Source: Eubacterium sp. An11
GTDB taxonomy: Bacteria; Bacillota; Clostridia; Lachnospirales; Lachnospiraceae
Reading direction: 5' to 3'
Assembly (NCBI RefSeq): GCF_002161065.1
Contig: NZ_NFLV01000025.1
Span: 1-49,960 of the forward strand
Length of the DNA stretch: 49,960 nucleotides
Shown here: positions 1 to 7,153 of the stretch, piece by piece
Position numbering within the stretch: position 1 is the stretch's first letter
Layout: every line of letters starts with the position of its first letter
Notes under the pieces: generated by a model
Database searches by the model: none
Seen by the model: the letters and a program-made list of their open reading frames with translations, nothing else
Told to the model about the DNA's origin: nothing
Translations under genes and position numbers: made by a program

Positions 1-31
1 TGAACTGCTCCCCGTCAAGTAGACAATGAAA
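1..31. repeat. IS terminal inverted repeat, outer end (IRR side of transposase)
   Basis: Pairs imperfectly with the reverse complement of about 1691-1722. The shared blocks are TGA, TGCTCCC and GTAGACAA in the same order and spacing. Confidence 0.7.
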
Positions 32-77
32 AAAATATAAATTTTTCCTGCCAGTAGATTAAAACTACTGGCAGATT

Positions 78-1007
78 TTATGCTGCCTGCAAATAAATTT
101 CATGTTTTTCCATAGGAGTTAAAACTCCAAGATTTCTTTGCAGACGTTTGTTGTTATAGTAATCTATATAATCTTCTATCATTTTTATAAGTGTTTCTTT
201 ATCGGTGAATCGTTCCCCATAGTAACGTTCTCTTTTTAAAATCCCCCAAAATCCCTCCATAGGACCGTTGTCGATACATTTTGCCACTCTCGACATGCTT
301 TGCGTAATTCCAGCGGATTCAAGTTTATTATGAAATGCTCTGTTCGTATATTGAAATCCCCGGTCACTATGAAACAAGGGATGCGCATCCGGATTCATTC
401 GTATCGCTTCATCAATTGTATCAAATACCAACGCATTGTTGTTATTGTCACGTATGACGTATGAAACAATTCGTCTATCATATAAATCCAGAATTGCACT
501 TAGATAGACCTTGTGTTTCTCAATCCCAATATAATAATGGAATTCTGTTACATCTGTGAGCCATTTCTCATTCGGTGCGTCAGCTGTAAACTCCCGGTTA
601 AGTATATTTTCAGCGATATATTGAGGATTTGCTGCCTGTCTCGTACATCCGTTATTCGAGTACTTGATAGTGGATTTAATATTAAGTTTGCGGCAAATGC
701 GTAATACACGTTTGTCATTAACGTCAATGCCATGATAGCGTTCCAATTCATCTCTGATTCTTCGATAACCTTTGTCTGGTGATTCCCTATGAATCTTTTC
801 GATTTCACCTGCAATTCGCTTGTTTTTTTGCTCATTTTCAGGAATTTCCCTATGTAACCATTTATAATAAGCAGCTCTGGAAATCCTGCCGAGTTTGCAA
901 AGGTCAGTGACAGGATAATGTTTCTCTTCGTGTTCTTCTTTAATTGCCTGGTATATATGTTCATGACGGATCAGGCTTAGTCCCGCCTCCTCTCTATCTG
1001 CTCGAGT
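78..1007 (-). CDS. IS3-family transposase OrfB (DDE integrase core), made by -1 frameshift
   Basis: In the -1 phase relative to OrfA the frame is open from the slippery run at 1007-1013 to the stop at 78-80, about 310 codons. It has no ATG, GTG or TTG before a TTG at 744-746, so OrfB is almost certainly made only as an OrfAB fusion. The N-terminal part (HIYQAIKEEH.., KGYRRIRDEL) is the HTH_21 region. The rest is the rve core with DVTEFHYY (first D), FHSDRGFQYT (second D) and DNGPMEGFWGILKRE (E). All DDE residues are present and no internal stop is seen, so the element may be active. Confidence 0.85.
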   Translation of the reverse strand, partial: TRADREEAGLSLIRHEHIYQAIKEEHEEKHYPVTDLCKLGRISRAAYYKWLHREIPENEQKNKRIAGEIEKIHRESPDKGYRRIRDELERYHGIDVNDKRVLRICRKLNIKSTIKYSNNGCTRQAANPQYIAENILNREFTADAPNEKWLTDVTEFHYYIGIEKHKVYLSAILDLYDRRIVSYVIRDNNNNALVFDTIDEAIRMNPDAHPLFHSDRGFQYTNRAFHNKLESAGITQSMSRVAKCIDNGPMEGFWGILKRERYYGERFTDKETLIKMIEDYIDYYNNKRLQRNLGVLTPMEKHEIYLQAA

Positions 1008-1654
1008 TTTTTTAGGAAAGAAACCTCCATTTCAGCACGTGCTTTCTCTGCCTTTAAAATCTTAACTTCAGCACGCAGCTTTTCTAACTCATTCATTTCA
1101 TTAGGATTTTTCCGTTTTCCACGATGATCTCTTAAGGCTTCTACTCCGCCGGATTCATATTTAACAGTGTAACTACGAGCCTGTTGATAAGATACTTGAT
1201 ATTTTTTTGCTGTTTCAGCATAATTATGGTCATGTGCGATACAGTACTGTACAATTTCAACACGCTCATTAAATGTGGTTTTTCTTCCTTGGGTCATGAT
1301 AAAGCTTCCTCCTGTTTCAGAAGATTTTAACTCTTCATGACCATTATACTTCTTTATCCAGGTTTGTAACTTGGCTTTTGAACGAATTCCGTATTTTTTG
1401 CAAATCTCACCCTGAGAACCACGGCATGCTAAATAATCCAAAACTGCCTGTAACTTCAATTCTTTGGAATATTTCTTATTTCCCTTTAATGTGAATGCAT
1501 CTACTCCCATGGATTCATAATTACGAATCCACTGTTGGACAGAAGCTACGCTGACATCAAACATAGATGCAATTCGATGTTGACTTTCTTTTCCATCCAG
1601 ATACAGATTTACAGCATATAGCTTATCTTCAACAGATATTTTCTTTTTAGGCAT
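977..1654 (-). CDS. IS3-family transposase OrfA (helix-turn-helix)
   Basis: A 225-residue basic protein with repeated helix-turn-helix units of the HTH_Tnp_1/IS150 OrfA type (about residues 10-55, 60-105 and 125-170). A charged leucine-rich stretch follows (about 185-220), which in this family mediates multimerisation. It binds the terminal repeats and is the N-terminal half of the OrfAB transposase. It is longer than a typical IS3 OrfA of about 100 residues, as in the IS150-like group. It ends IERRRD, 30 nt after a run of seven A residues on the coding strand that is the likely frameshift site into orfB. Confidence 0.88.
   Translation of the reverse strand: MPKKKISVEDKLYAVNLYLDGKESQHRIASMFDVSVASVQQWIRNYESMGVDAFTLKGNKKYSKELKLQAVLDYLACRGSQGEICKKYGIRSKAKLQTWIKKYNGHEELKSSETGGSFIMTQGRKTTFNERVEIVQYCIAHDHNYAETAKKYQVSYQQARSYTVKYESGGVEALRDHRGKRKNPNEMNELEKLRAEVKILKAEKARAEMEVSFLKKLEQIERRRD
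1007..1013 (-). promoter_or_regulatory. Programmed -1 ribosomal frameshift site (A7)
   Basis: The coding strand reads CTA AAA AAA CTC in the OrfA frame, a classic A_AAA_AAA slippery heptamer. Slipping back one base leads straight into the long open orfB phase (ACT CGA GCA GAT..), while OrfA stops 30 nt later. Confidence 0.75.
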
Positions 1655-1690
1655 AAAATATACTCCCTCCTAAGTGACAAGTTTTTATTA

Positions 1691-1722
1691 TTTCACTTGT
1701 CTACCCAGAAGGGAGCATATCA
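1691..1722. repeat. IS terminal inverted repeat, end next to orfA
   Basis: Reverse complement of this stretch aligns to positions 1-31 with about 20 identities. It marks the upstream end of the IS3-family element. Confidence 0.7.
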
Positions 1723-1965
1723 GAAGTGGACCGGATGATTCTGAAGCAGTTGTTTTTCTATTACCTGGTTCCGATGCTGGTATCTGTGCTGCTGAGTGCC
1801 GTGACAGCCGTCTTTGCCGGAAACCGCTTCGTCTTTTATACAGGAGCGGAAGGGAACGGATTCTATTATTTTATTCTGTCCGTATTTCTCTTTGCAGGTA
1901 TTTATCTCATTTACTTCGGTGTGACTTATCTTGGATTTACGAGAAATGTACATCAGGAAGGGTGA
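1723..1965 (+). pseudogene. C-terminal remnant of FtsX/BceB-type ABC transporter permease
   Basis: About 80 codons in frame run from the IS edge to a TGA. They read ..MILKQLFFYYLVPMLVSVLL.. then a second hydrophobic segment ..YFILSVFLFAGIYLIYFGVTY.. and the tail LGFTRNV. This is the end of the last two membrane helices of FtsX-like permeases of the bacitracin-export (BceB) type, normally about 650 residues. Everything upstream is missing beyond the IS, so this is a truncated fragment. The family call rests on motif resemblance in a short piece. Confidence 0.65.
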
Positions 1966-1987
1966 GAGAGAAAAATGATGAGGCCTC

Positions 1988-2016
1988 TTGACAAACCATC
2001 ACACCATGGGTATAAT
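1988..2016 (+). promoter_or_regulatory. Consensus sigma-A promoter for the GntR gene
   Basis: TTGACA at 1988-1993 and TATAAT at 2011-2016 have exactly 17 bp between them, a perfect vegetative promoter upstream of the regulator at 2074. Confidence 0.85.
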
Positions 2017-2036
2017 GTGCTTGCTCAATAAGCACA
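2016..2036 (+). promoter_or_regulatory. Palindromic operator at the start of transcription
   Basis: TGTGCTT (2016-2022) and AAGCACA (2030-2036) form a perfect 7-bp inverted repeat with a 7-bp spacer that begins at the last base of the -10 box. The position is ideal for autorepression by the GntR/YtrA protein encoded directly downstream. The link is inferred. Confidence 0.6.
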
Positions 2037-2073
2037 TTCGAATGTCAATTATTAAGAGGAAAGGCGCCTGTAT

Positions 2074-2445
2074 ATGCAGATTATCATCAGTAATAATGCA
2101 GATAAACCTATCTATGAGCAGATCACCTCACAGATCAAGGCGATGATCATGAATGGAGAGCTTCAGGCCGGGGATACGATTCCATCTGTCCGCACCCTGG
2201 CGAAGACTCTCCATGTCAGCGTGATCACCGTCCGCAAGGCCTATGAGGAATTGCAGAGGGACGGGTTTATCGAGACGGCCGTGGGGCGTGGAAGCTTCGT
2301 ATCGGCACAGAATAAAGAATTTTATAAGGAACAGCAGCAGCGGCTGGCGGAGGAACATTTACAGATGGCGGCAGATATCGGCCGTATGAACGATATTCCG
2401 CTGGAAACCCTTCAGGAGCTGCTGGCAATGTTTTATGGAGGATAA
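2074..2445 (+). CDS. GntR-family transcriptional regulator, YtrA subfamily
   Basis: A 123-residue protein consisting almost wholly of a GntR winged helix: PIYEQITSQIKAMIMNGEL at residues 10-28 and PSVRTLAKTLHVSVITVRKAYEEL as recognition region. It has a short helical tail (about 85-123) instead of a large ligand domain. This size is typical of YtrA-type repressors, which control adjacent ABC transporter operons and respond to cell-wall antibiotics in Bacillus. A consensus promoter with a palindromic operator lies upstream. An ABC ATPase fragment begins 65 bp downstream, so this was the first gene of a GntR-ABC operon that has since decayed. Confidence 0.88.
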   Translation: MQIIISNNADKPIYEQITSQIKAMIMNGELQAGDTIPSVRTLAKTLHVSVITVRKAYEELQRDGFIETAVGRGSFVSAQNKEFYKEQQQRLAEEHLQMAADIGRMNDIPLETLQELLAMFYGG

Positions 2446-2509
2446 GTTTGGAAGTAAACTTCCAAATCTGCCAGGATTGACGCAGCAGGTGCGTCAGGAA
2501 GGAGAAAAA

Positions 2510-2764
2510 ATGGAGTATGCGTTGAAGCTGGAAAAAGTATCAAAGACCTATAAGGCATCCGGATTTTCCCTGAGAAACGTATCCATGGAAGTGCCTGCGG
2601 GTTCCATTGTGGGATTCGTGGGAGAAAATGGAGCGGGAAATGGAAAAAATTATAGTAGAATGATGGTAAGAGATAATAACAAAGGGATTGCCAAAAAGCA
2701 TATTCTAAGAGCAAAATATCGTATGTTGACAGCATACAATATTTTCAATCTTGTGTGCTTTTGA
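2510..2764 (+). pseudogene. Truncated ABC transporter ATP-binding protein (N-terminal end only)
   Basis: The gene starts at ATG 2510 with GGAG 6 nt upstream and reads MEYALKLEKVSKTYKASGF SLRNVSMEVPAGSIVGFVGENGAG. This is the beginning of an ABC ATPase that breaks in Walker A, where GENGAG should be followed by KTT. From about 2640 the frame runs on through unrelated sequence, partly a long hairpin, to a stop at 2762-2764. Signature and Walker B motifs are absent. With the GntR gene and the permease remnant it marks a dismantled YtrA-type ABC operon. Confidence 0.8.
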
Positions 2765-2777
2765 GGCAATCCCTGTT
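2681..2777. repeat. 97-bp long imperfect hairpin
   Basis: The outer arms GGGATTGCC (2684-2692) and GGCAATCCC (2765-2773) pair perfectly. AAAAGCA pairs with TGTGCTTTT inside them. The tip AAAATATCGTATG (2713-2725) pairs with CATACAATATTTT (2733-2745) with one mismatch around a short loop. A T-rich stretch follows on the plus strand. It sits between the broken ABC ATPase and the converging permease gene, so it may act as a bidirectional terminator. Its length and symmetry also suit a miniature inverted-repeat element. Which of the two is unresolved. Confidence 0.65.
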
Positions 2778-2801
2778 TTTGTTTTGTGCCTTTTGCCTTC
2801 C

Positions 2802-3983
2802 CTATTCCGCACGTCGTATACGACGGCTCGCTGTCACGATCATATGAATCACATACGGGATCAGGATCACCGGGATGGCCAGGTAAGCGATAGTGCTGTA
2901 CGCCCGCTGAATGAGGGTCAGCAATCCGAACTGGGCGATGCCGAAGTCCACGATGCAGCAGATGAGAGCGGCGATGATTTCCTTGCGGGAAATACGAGGA
3001 CCGGTTTTGGCTGCGTTGTTTTTGTCGGCGGCAGCTTTACCCTGTGACTGCGGCGCTGCGGTTTTCTCTCCGTCGCCGCAGATTCGTTTTACCATGGCGG
3101 CAACCATATTGACCGCTGTGGAGACGGCGCCCAGGATGATCAGGATGGAGATGAGCGGCGTCATGAAGGAAGCGCCCACGCCGTTTTGTACCATGAAGAG
3201 GGTAGGCACGTCCTGGGCGGCTGCTTCCGGGTTGGTGTAGACGGTCATCAGACCGAGAACAACCATGACCATCATCAGAGCGTTGACCACGAAGCCGATG
3301 CCCATGCTCTTTACGGCGTCTCCCGGCTTTTCAAAAGATTTGGCGTGCTGGACGAAGACCGCGATGTTGGAAAGCTGGAAGGTTCCGTAAATAAACGCGG
3401 AGTAAAGGGCGGCGGACAGCGGCAGTTTCTGTGCTGTCATGAGGTTTATGGTATCGGAAATCTGCGGCAGACCGGCAATGATATTTGGAATGTATACGAT
3501 CAGCAGGCCGGCGATGATGCAGATGGAAAGAATCGATGCGACTCTTCGCACCAGATCCGTTCCGAAAATGGCGACCACGAAAATAAAGACGCCGATGATC
3601 AGGGTGCACAGCAGATACGGGAGCCCTGTCAGAGCGCTCAATGTCGCGCCGCCGGTGGCAAAGGCAACGGCGGGAGCCACGCACATGACGCAGATGTAGA
3701 GCACCTCAAAGAGGTTTGAAAAAACAGGTGCGAATCTGCCGTAAAAGGCGTTATTATAGGAACGGTAATCGTAAACTTCGTGTTTCTTTGCAAAGTGCAG
3801 ACTGTAAGCAAAAAAGACTGCGTTATACAGCATGGCGAAGACCGGCATTGCCAGACACCAGATGCCGTACCGCACATAATAACTGTAAATCTGGGCCCCG
3901 GAGGCGAAGCCGCCTCCGAAGTGGGTGGTAAACCATACGAATGATACGCCAAGGATAATGGCGGCTGATTTTTTATTTTTCAT
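2802..3983 (-). CDS. YkvI-like membrane protein (APC superfamily permease)
   Basis: A 393-residue integral membrane protein with about ten hydrophobic segments and an N-terminal glycine-rich helix break (THFGGGFASGAQ, residues 20-31). That break is characteristic of YkvI/COG3949 proteins, distant relatives of amino-acid/cation symporters. A hydrophilic Lys/Ala-rich loop (about 306-330) separates the last membrane segments. The start lies 22 bp after the dehydrogenase stop on the same strand, so the two form an operon behind the T-box leader at 5258-5560. Transport substrate is unknown. The T-box suggests an amino acid or derivative (inference). Confidence 0.82.
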   Translation of the reverse strand: MKNKKSAAIILGVSFVWFTTHFGGGFASGAQIYSYYVRYGIWCLAMPVFAMLYNAVFFAYSLHFAKKHEVYDYRSYNNAFYGRFAPVFSNLFEVLYICVMCVAPAVAFATGGATLSALTGLPYLLCTLIIGVFIFVVAIFGTDLVRRVASILSICIIAGLLIVYIPNIIAGLPQISDTINLMTAQKLPLSAALYSAFIYGTFQLSNIAVFVQHAKSFEKPGDAVKSMGIGFVVNALMMVMVVLGLMTVYTNPEAAAQDVPTLFMVQNGVGASFMTPLISILIILGAVSTAVNMVAAMVKRICGDGEKTAAPQSQGKAAADKNNAAKTGPRISRKEIIAALICCIVDFGIAQFGLLTLIQRAYSTIAYLAIPVILIPYVIHMIVTASRRIRRAE

Positions 3984-4005
3984 TGTTTATCTTCTCTTTT
4001 CTTTT

Positions 4006-5100
4006 TTATTTCATTGCTCTTTCTTTCAGGCGCGCCATGGCATCTCTGAGCATTTCCACGGTAACTTTATACGGGTAATGAGCCACATCGGACATGTCCG
4101 GGATCCGGTTCATACATTCCTCCCACTGTTCTTCTGTGATCTCGATTTCTTCCAGGGAAACCGGCAGGCCCACAGCCCGGTTCAGTTCATAAACTTTCTC
4201 AAATTCATCATACTGTCCGTCTGCCAGGAGAGCCAGCAGTACGCCGAAGCCCACCACTTCTCCGTGAAGATGCCGTTCCTCAATGACCGGATAAGAGGTC
4301 ATGGCATAGAAAATGGCGTGGGCAAGACCGCTGTTGTAGTCCGGCGTAAAGTCTTTTGTCAGAAAGATAGAGGCGATTCCCGTGGTGACCACGATGGCCA
4401 GGATCACCTGTTCCACATCGTAAGTACAGAGCCCTTTTTTATGGTCTGCGAATGCCGTTGGCCCGTAATCCATGAGCGGGTCCCGGCACATGCGGCTCAC
4501 GGCCACACCCAGGGCGGTGAAATGTTCCAGCCGTTCGTCCCGGGAGGAGATGGTCGCCTCATAATATTTGGCGTAGGTGTCGCCGATGCCCGCCCACATG
4601 TACTGACATGGGGCTTTGGCGATGATTTCCGTATCAATGAAGGCGTGCATCACCGGACGCACAAAGAAATGCGGTTTTAAAAAGGTGCCGTCATCATTGT
4701 ACATGATGGAAACCGATGTGCAGGCGGAACAGTTGGAAGCGATGGTCGGAAAGGCAAACACCGGTTTGTCATCGGTGATACACAGACATTTTACTGTGTC
4801 AAGAGCCTTGCCTCCGCCCACGCCGAAGACCATGTCGGCTTCCTGATAGACCGGCAGAGCGCGGAGCTTTTCCACGGTGGCGTAGGTGCAGTCTTTTCCA
4901 AACAATTCTTTTCCAATGATTTCAAGATTCGTTTTCTCCACATAGGAAGCAATTTTATCATAGGCGGCAGCCAGCGCTTTCTCGCCGCCAATCACAAGAA
5001 CTTTCTTTCCGTAGGACTCGCAGACCGGTCCGATTTTGTCATAAATGGTATTGCCGATGGAATAATTCGGCAGATGTACTTCATAATTTTCCAGTTTCAT
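4006..5100 (-). CDS. Iron-type alcohol/glycerol dehydrogenase family protein
   Basis: A 364-residue member of the Fe-ADH/GldA superfamily of NAD(P)-dependent metal dehydrogenases. The nucleotide-binding loop GVGGGKALDT is at residues 93-102. Metal ligands expected in the fold are visible: D174 in GIGDTYAKYYE, H261 in LAHAIFYAM and H279 in HLHGEVVGFG. RBS AGGAG precedes the ATG. It is the first gene of a two-gene unit with the YkvI-like permease and is separated from a T-box terminator by a palindromic repeat (5131-5231). Substrate cannot be told from sequence. GldA itself acts on glycerol, and many relatives in Lachnospiraceae are unassigned. Confidence 0.85.
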   Translation of the reverse strand: MKLENYEVHLPNYSIGNTIYDKIGPVCESYGKKVLVIGGEKALAAAYDKIASYVEKTNLEIIGKELFGKDCTYATVEKLRALPVYQEADMVFGVGGGKALDTVKCLCITDDKPVFAFPTIASNCSACTSVSIMYNDDGTFLKPHFFVRPVMHAFIDTEIIAKAPCQYMWAGIGDTYAKYYEATISSRDERLEHFTALGVAVSRMCRDPLMDYGPTAFADHKKGLCTYDVEQVILAIVVTTGIASIFLTKDFTPDYNSGLAHAIFYAMTSYPVIEERHLHGEVVGFGVLLALLADGQYDEFEKVYELNRAVGLPVSLEEIEITEEQWEECMNRIPDMSDVAHYPYKVTVEMLRDAMARLKERAMK

Positions 5101-5130
5101 TTATTTTTCTCCTTTCCTGGTGAGGAACAA

Positions 5131-5231
5131 TCAGAGTTCCGCCTGCGGAACTCTGGCGCCGAGCGCGGTCGCTTTTGCGACAAATTCTGCTTCGCGCGAT
5201 TGCGCATCCCGCCCGGTGGGCTTTTTTGTTT
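5131..5231. repeat. GC-rich palindromic repeat (REP-like)
   Basis: A string of short perfect hairpins: CAGAGTTCCGC/GCGGAACTCTG (5132-5155), GTCGC/GCGAC around TTTT, and a GCGCGA..TGCGC block, ending GGGCTTTTTTG. It is much richer in GC than its surroundings and lies between the T-box terminator and the dehydrogenase start. It resembles dispersed palindromic units seen between genes in Lachnospiraceae. Only one copy is in this window, so calling it a repeat is inference. Confidence 0.5.
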
Positions 5232-5257
5232 CAAAGAATTTCCAATGGAATATTTTT

Positions 5258-5560
5258 GGAAATAAAAAAGCTCCTGTCCCTCGCAAAAATATTGCAGGGA
5301 CAAGAGCGATACAATTCATAATTACTCCTGCGGTGCCACCCGGCTTGATGTATATGCTACATCCACTCATGCATACTGACATATGCTTGTTTTGATAACG
5401 GAGTGAAATCTCCGGCCCGCCTACTCGTATACAGATAGTTTCAGCTCGCCCTCAGAAGCCCATTCTCCTCAGTTTCGACATGCCGCAATTCCACCGTCTG
5501 CGGCTCTCTGGAAAGCATCCGCCAAGGGTACTTACTCTTCCTCACAGGTTTAGTAAAACT
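5258..5560 (-). promoter_or_regulatory. T-box riboswitch leader, probable tryptophan (UGG) specifier
   Basis: The minus strand carries the hallmark T-box GGGTGGCACCGC (5330-5341), a Stem I with AGTA and an AGAGAG block, and the specifier region GAGAATGGGCTTCTGAG. With the codon placed before the purine and CTTCTGAG, the specifier is TGG at 5460-5462 (Trp). ATG or GGC are weaker alternatives. A strong terminator hairpin with a T run follows (5264-5307). Uncharged tRNA would bind and allow read-through into the dehydrogenase and YkvI genes. It starts from its own promoter at 5558-5586. A neighbouring tRNA synthetase, the commonest T-box target, is absent. Confidence 0.88.
5264..5307 (-). terminator. 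T-box regulated intrinsic terminator
   Basis: Stem GCTCTTGTCCCTGCAA pairs with TTGCGAGGGACAGGAGC (one bulge) and is followed by TTTTTT on the minus strand. It would be mutually exclusive with the T-box antiterminator. Confidence 0.85.
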
Positions 5561-5586
5561 TTAGCACGATAAAAAGAAAATGTCAA
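5558..5586 (-). promoter_or_regulatory. Promoter of the T-box transcript
   Basis: On the minus strand TTGACA (5581-5586) and TAAAGT (5558-5563) are separated by 17 bp, directly upstream of the T-box leader. Confidence 0.7.
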
Positions 5587-5652
5587 TGGACTTTCTCCAT
5601 GGTTTCAAAAGAGAATTGTCAATGTCAAATGAAAACAATACTCTCGGCCATA

Positions 5653-6117
5653 TTATCGGTTAAGAAAATAAATTCCAAGATTGAGATATCCTGCAAAAGT
5701 GACCCACAAAAGATAAGGGATCAGCAAATATCCGGCCAGTTTGGAAGAGCGGGAAAACCAGAGGATCGTTGCCAGGATCAACAGCCATAAAAGGAGAAGC
5801 CATACGAAAGACAGCAGGTACTGTTCCAGGTTGAAAAAGAAAATCGGCCAGAAAAAGTTAAAAATAAGCTGGATCACGTACAGCTTCCATGCAGTCTGCC
5901 CAGGTTTTTCAGAGACTAGCACCAGATAAGAGGCAAAGCCCATGAGGAGATAAAGAATAGTCCAGACTACGGGAAACAGCCAGCCGGGAGGGGAGAGGGG
6001 CGGTTTCTGCACCGCATCAAAAAGAGACATGCTGCTGCGGGTGAGAAAGCCGGCAAGTCCGCCGACTGCCAGCGGGAACAGCAGGCAGGGAACCAATTTT
6101 TTCCATTGAATGTTCAA
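5653..6117 (-). CDS. TspO/MBR family tryptophan-rich sensory protein
   Basis: A roughly 154-residue protein with five hydrophobic helices and the family hallmarks KPPLSPPGWLFPVVWTILY, QLIFNFFWPIFFF and YLLWVTFAGYLNLGIYFLN. TspO proteins bind porphyrins and related ligands in the membrane. I chose the TTG at 6115-6117, which gives MNIQWKKL as in other members and has GGAG 8 nt upstream. A GTG three codons earlier overlaps that ribosome site. It stands alone, upstream of the T-box unit on the same strand with its own spacing. Confidence 0.9.
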   Translation of the reverse strand: MNIQWKKLVPCLLFPLAVGGLAGFLTRSSMSLFDAVQKPPLSPPGWLFPVVWTILYLLMGFASYLVLVSEKPGQTAWKLYVIQLIFNFFWPIFFFNLEQYLLSFVWLLLLWLLILATILWFSRSSKLAGYLLIPYLLWVTFAGYLNLGIYFLNR

Positions 6118-6306
6118 AAAAATCACTCCTTATAGAACGAATTTGTGATCAAAGCAGAAATGGCTGCCCTTATTTATATGCGGAATGATCAGACTCTATA
6201 CAAGTATTTTGCAGATATAGATTCCTGTTGTCTGCGGCAGGAGAAATGTTTATAATACAGGAAGAGAAACTTCGGAAGATAAAGATGGAAAAAAGGACGG
6301 ATGTGA

Positions 6307-7128
6307 ATGGTAAAAATGTGTATGATCTGTATTGTGGCAGGACTGGCATCAGGAATTGGTGTGGGATTTGTCGGCATGTCTGCGGCAACGGTGATTTCTC
6401 CCATGCTCATTGCTTTTCTGGGGTGTCCCTGGTATGAAGCGGTGGGAATCGGATTGATGGCAGATGTGCCTGCCGCCGCCATTGCGGCGAGGACGTATCA
6501 GAAACATGGGTATGTTGATCTGAAAAACGGAAGGTTTACGCTGGGGGCAGTGCTCATCATGGTCATCATCGGCAGCTATCTCTCCCAGTATATGCCCGAT
6601 ACGGAGATGGGATTGTTTTCTGTGGCCATGACTCTTTTTATGGGAGCCAAATTTGTCCTGAAGCCCGACAGCGGAGAAAACCGGCGAAGCGGCCTGAGGG
6701 AAGGGCAGAGGGGGAAAGTCCTGTCCATTCTGGCGGGCGCCTACATCGGGCTCTACTGCGGCTTCGTGGGCCTTGGCGGCGGCCTCATGATGCTCTTTGT
6801 CCTCAATGTGATTCTCGGCTATGAGCTGAAAATGGCGGTAGGGACCAGCGTTTTTGTCATGACTTTTACGGCGTTTATCGGCGCCGTGTCTCATTTTGTT
6901 TTTGGAAATATGACGGGATATATGATACCTCTGCTCATCTGTATGGCAGTCACCTTCCTTTGTTCGGCAGCGGCCTCCTCCATTGCCAACAAAATCTCTG
7001 CCGGACAGGCACACCAGATCACCGGAGTGATTCTTTTGATCCTCGGAGTCGGAATGGTGTTTACAGAGTGGGAAAATATCGTCAGCACATGCAGGCAGAT
7101 GGCAGCAATGTTTGGAAGCTTACAGTGA
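6307..7128 (+). CDS. TSUP family transporter (TauE/SafE-like)
   Basis: A 273-residue membrane protein with about eight hydrophobic segments in two related halves. Each half begins with a glycine-rich motif (GIGVGFVGMSAATVISP near residue 16 and GLYCGFVGLGGGLMM near 150), the usual signature of the sulfite exporter TauE/SafE (TSUP) family. Members move sulfonates, sulfite or other organic anions. The substrate here is unknown. The ribosome site before ATG 6307 is weak. No obvious partner gene: the flavodoxin downstream is convergent. Confidence 0.85.
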   Translation: MVKMCMICIVAGLASGIGVGFVGMSAATVISPMLIAFLGCPWYEAVGIGLMADVPAAAIAARTYQKHGYVDLKNGRFTLGAVLIMVIIGSYLSQYMPDTEMGLFSVAMTLFMGAKFVLKPDSGENRRSGLREGQRGKVLSILAGAYIGLYCGFVGLGGGLMMLFVLNVILGYELKMAVGTSVFVMTFTAFIGAVSHFVFGNMTGYMIPLLICMAVTFLCSAAASSIANKISAGQAHQITGVILLILGVGMVFTEWENIVSTCRQMAAMFGSLQ

Positions 7129-7153
7129 CAGGACGGATTGTAATCTGTCCCTG

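Larger units (their letters stand above)
1..1722 (-). mobile_element. IS3-family insertion sequence, 1722 bp
   Basis: Two overlapping transposase frames (orfA 977-1654, orfB-phase 78-1007) lie on the minus strand between imperfect inverted ends. Both ends read inward as TGA.. TGCTCCC .. GTAGACAA, at about 1-28 and 1695-1722. OrfB carries an rve/DDE integrase core. The left end coincides with the first base of the window, so the target duplication cannot be checked. The element abuts the C-terminal remnant of an ABC permease, so it probably inserted into that gene or caused a deletion there. Boundaries come from end matching by eye and could be off by a few bases. Confidence 0.85.

Noticed and set aside
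548-964. 138-codon frame inside orfB
   Set aside because: Out-of-phase shadow. The true orfB phase carries the integrase motifs and is entered by frameshifting.
1674-1991. 105-codon frame overlapping the permease remnant
   Set aside because: The other frame matches an FtsX-type permease tail. This one begins inside the IS and shows no domain.
3186-3719. 177-codon plus-strand frame opposite the YkvI-like gene
   Set aside because: Antisense shadow with composition rich in H, D, G and Q and no start signal.
5120-5395. Open frames over the T-box terminator and GC-rich palindrome
   Set aside because: The region is structured RNA plus repeat; the frames have no ribosome sites.
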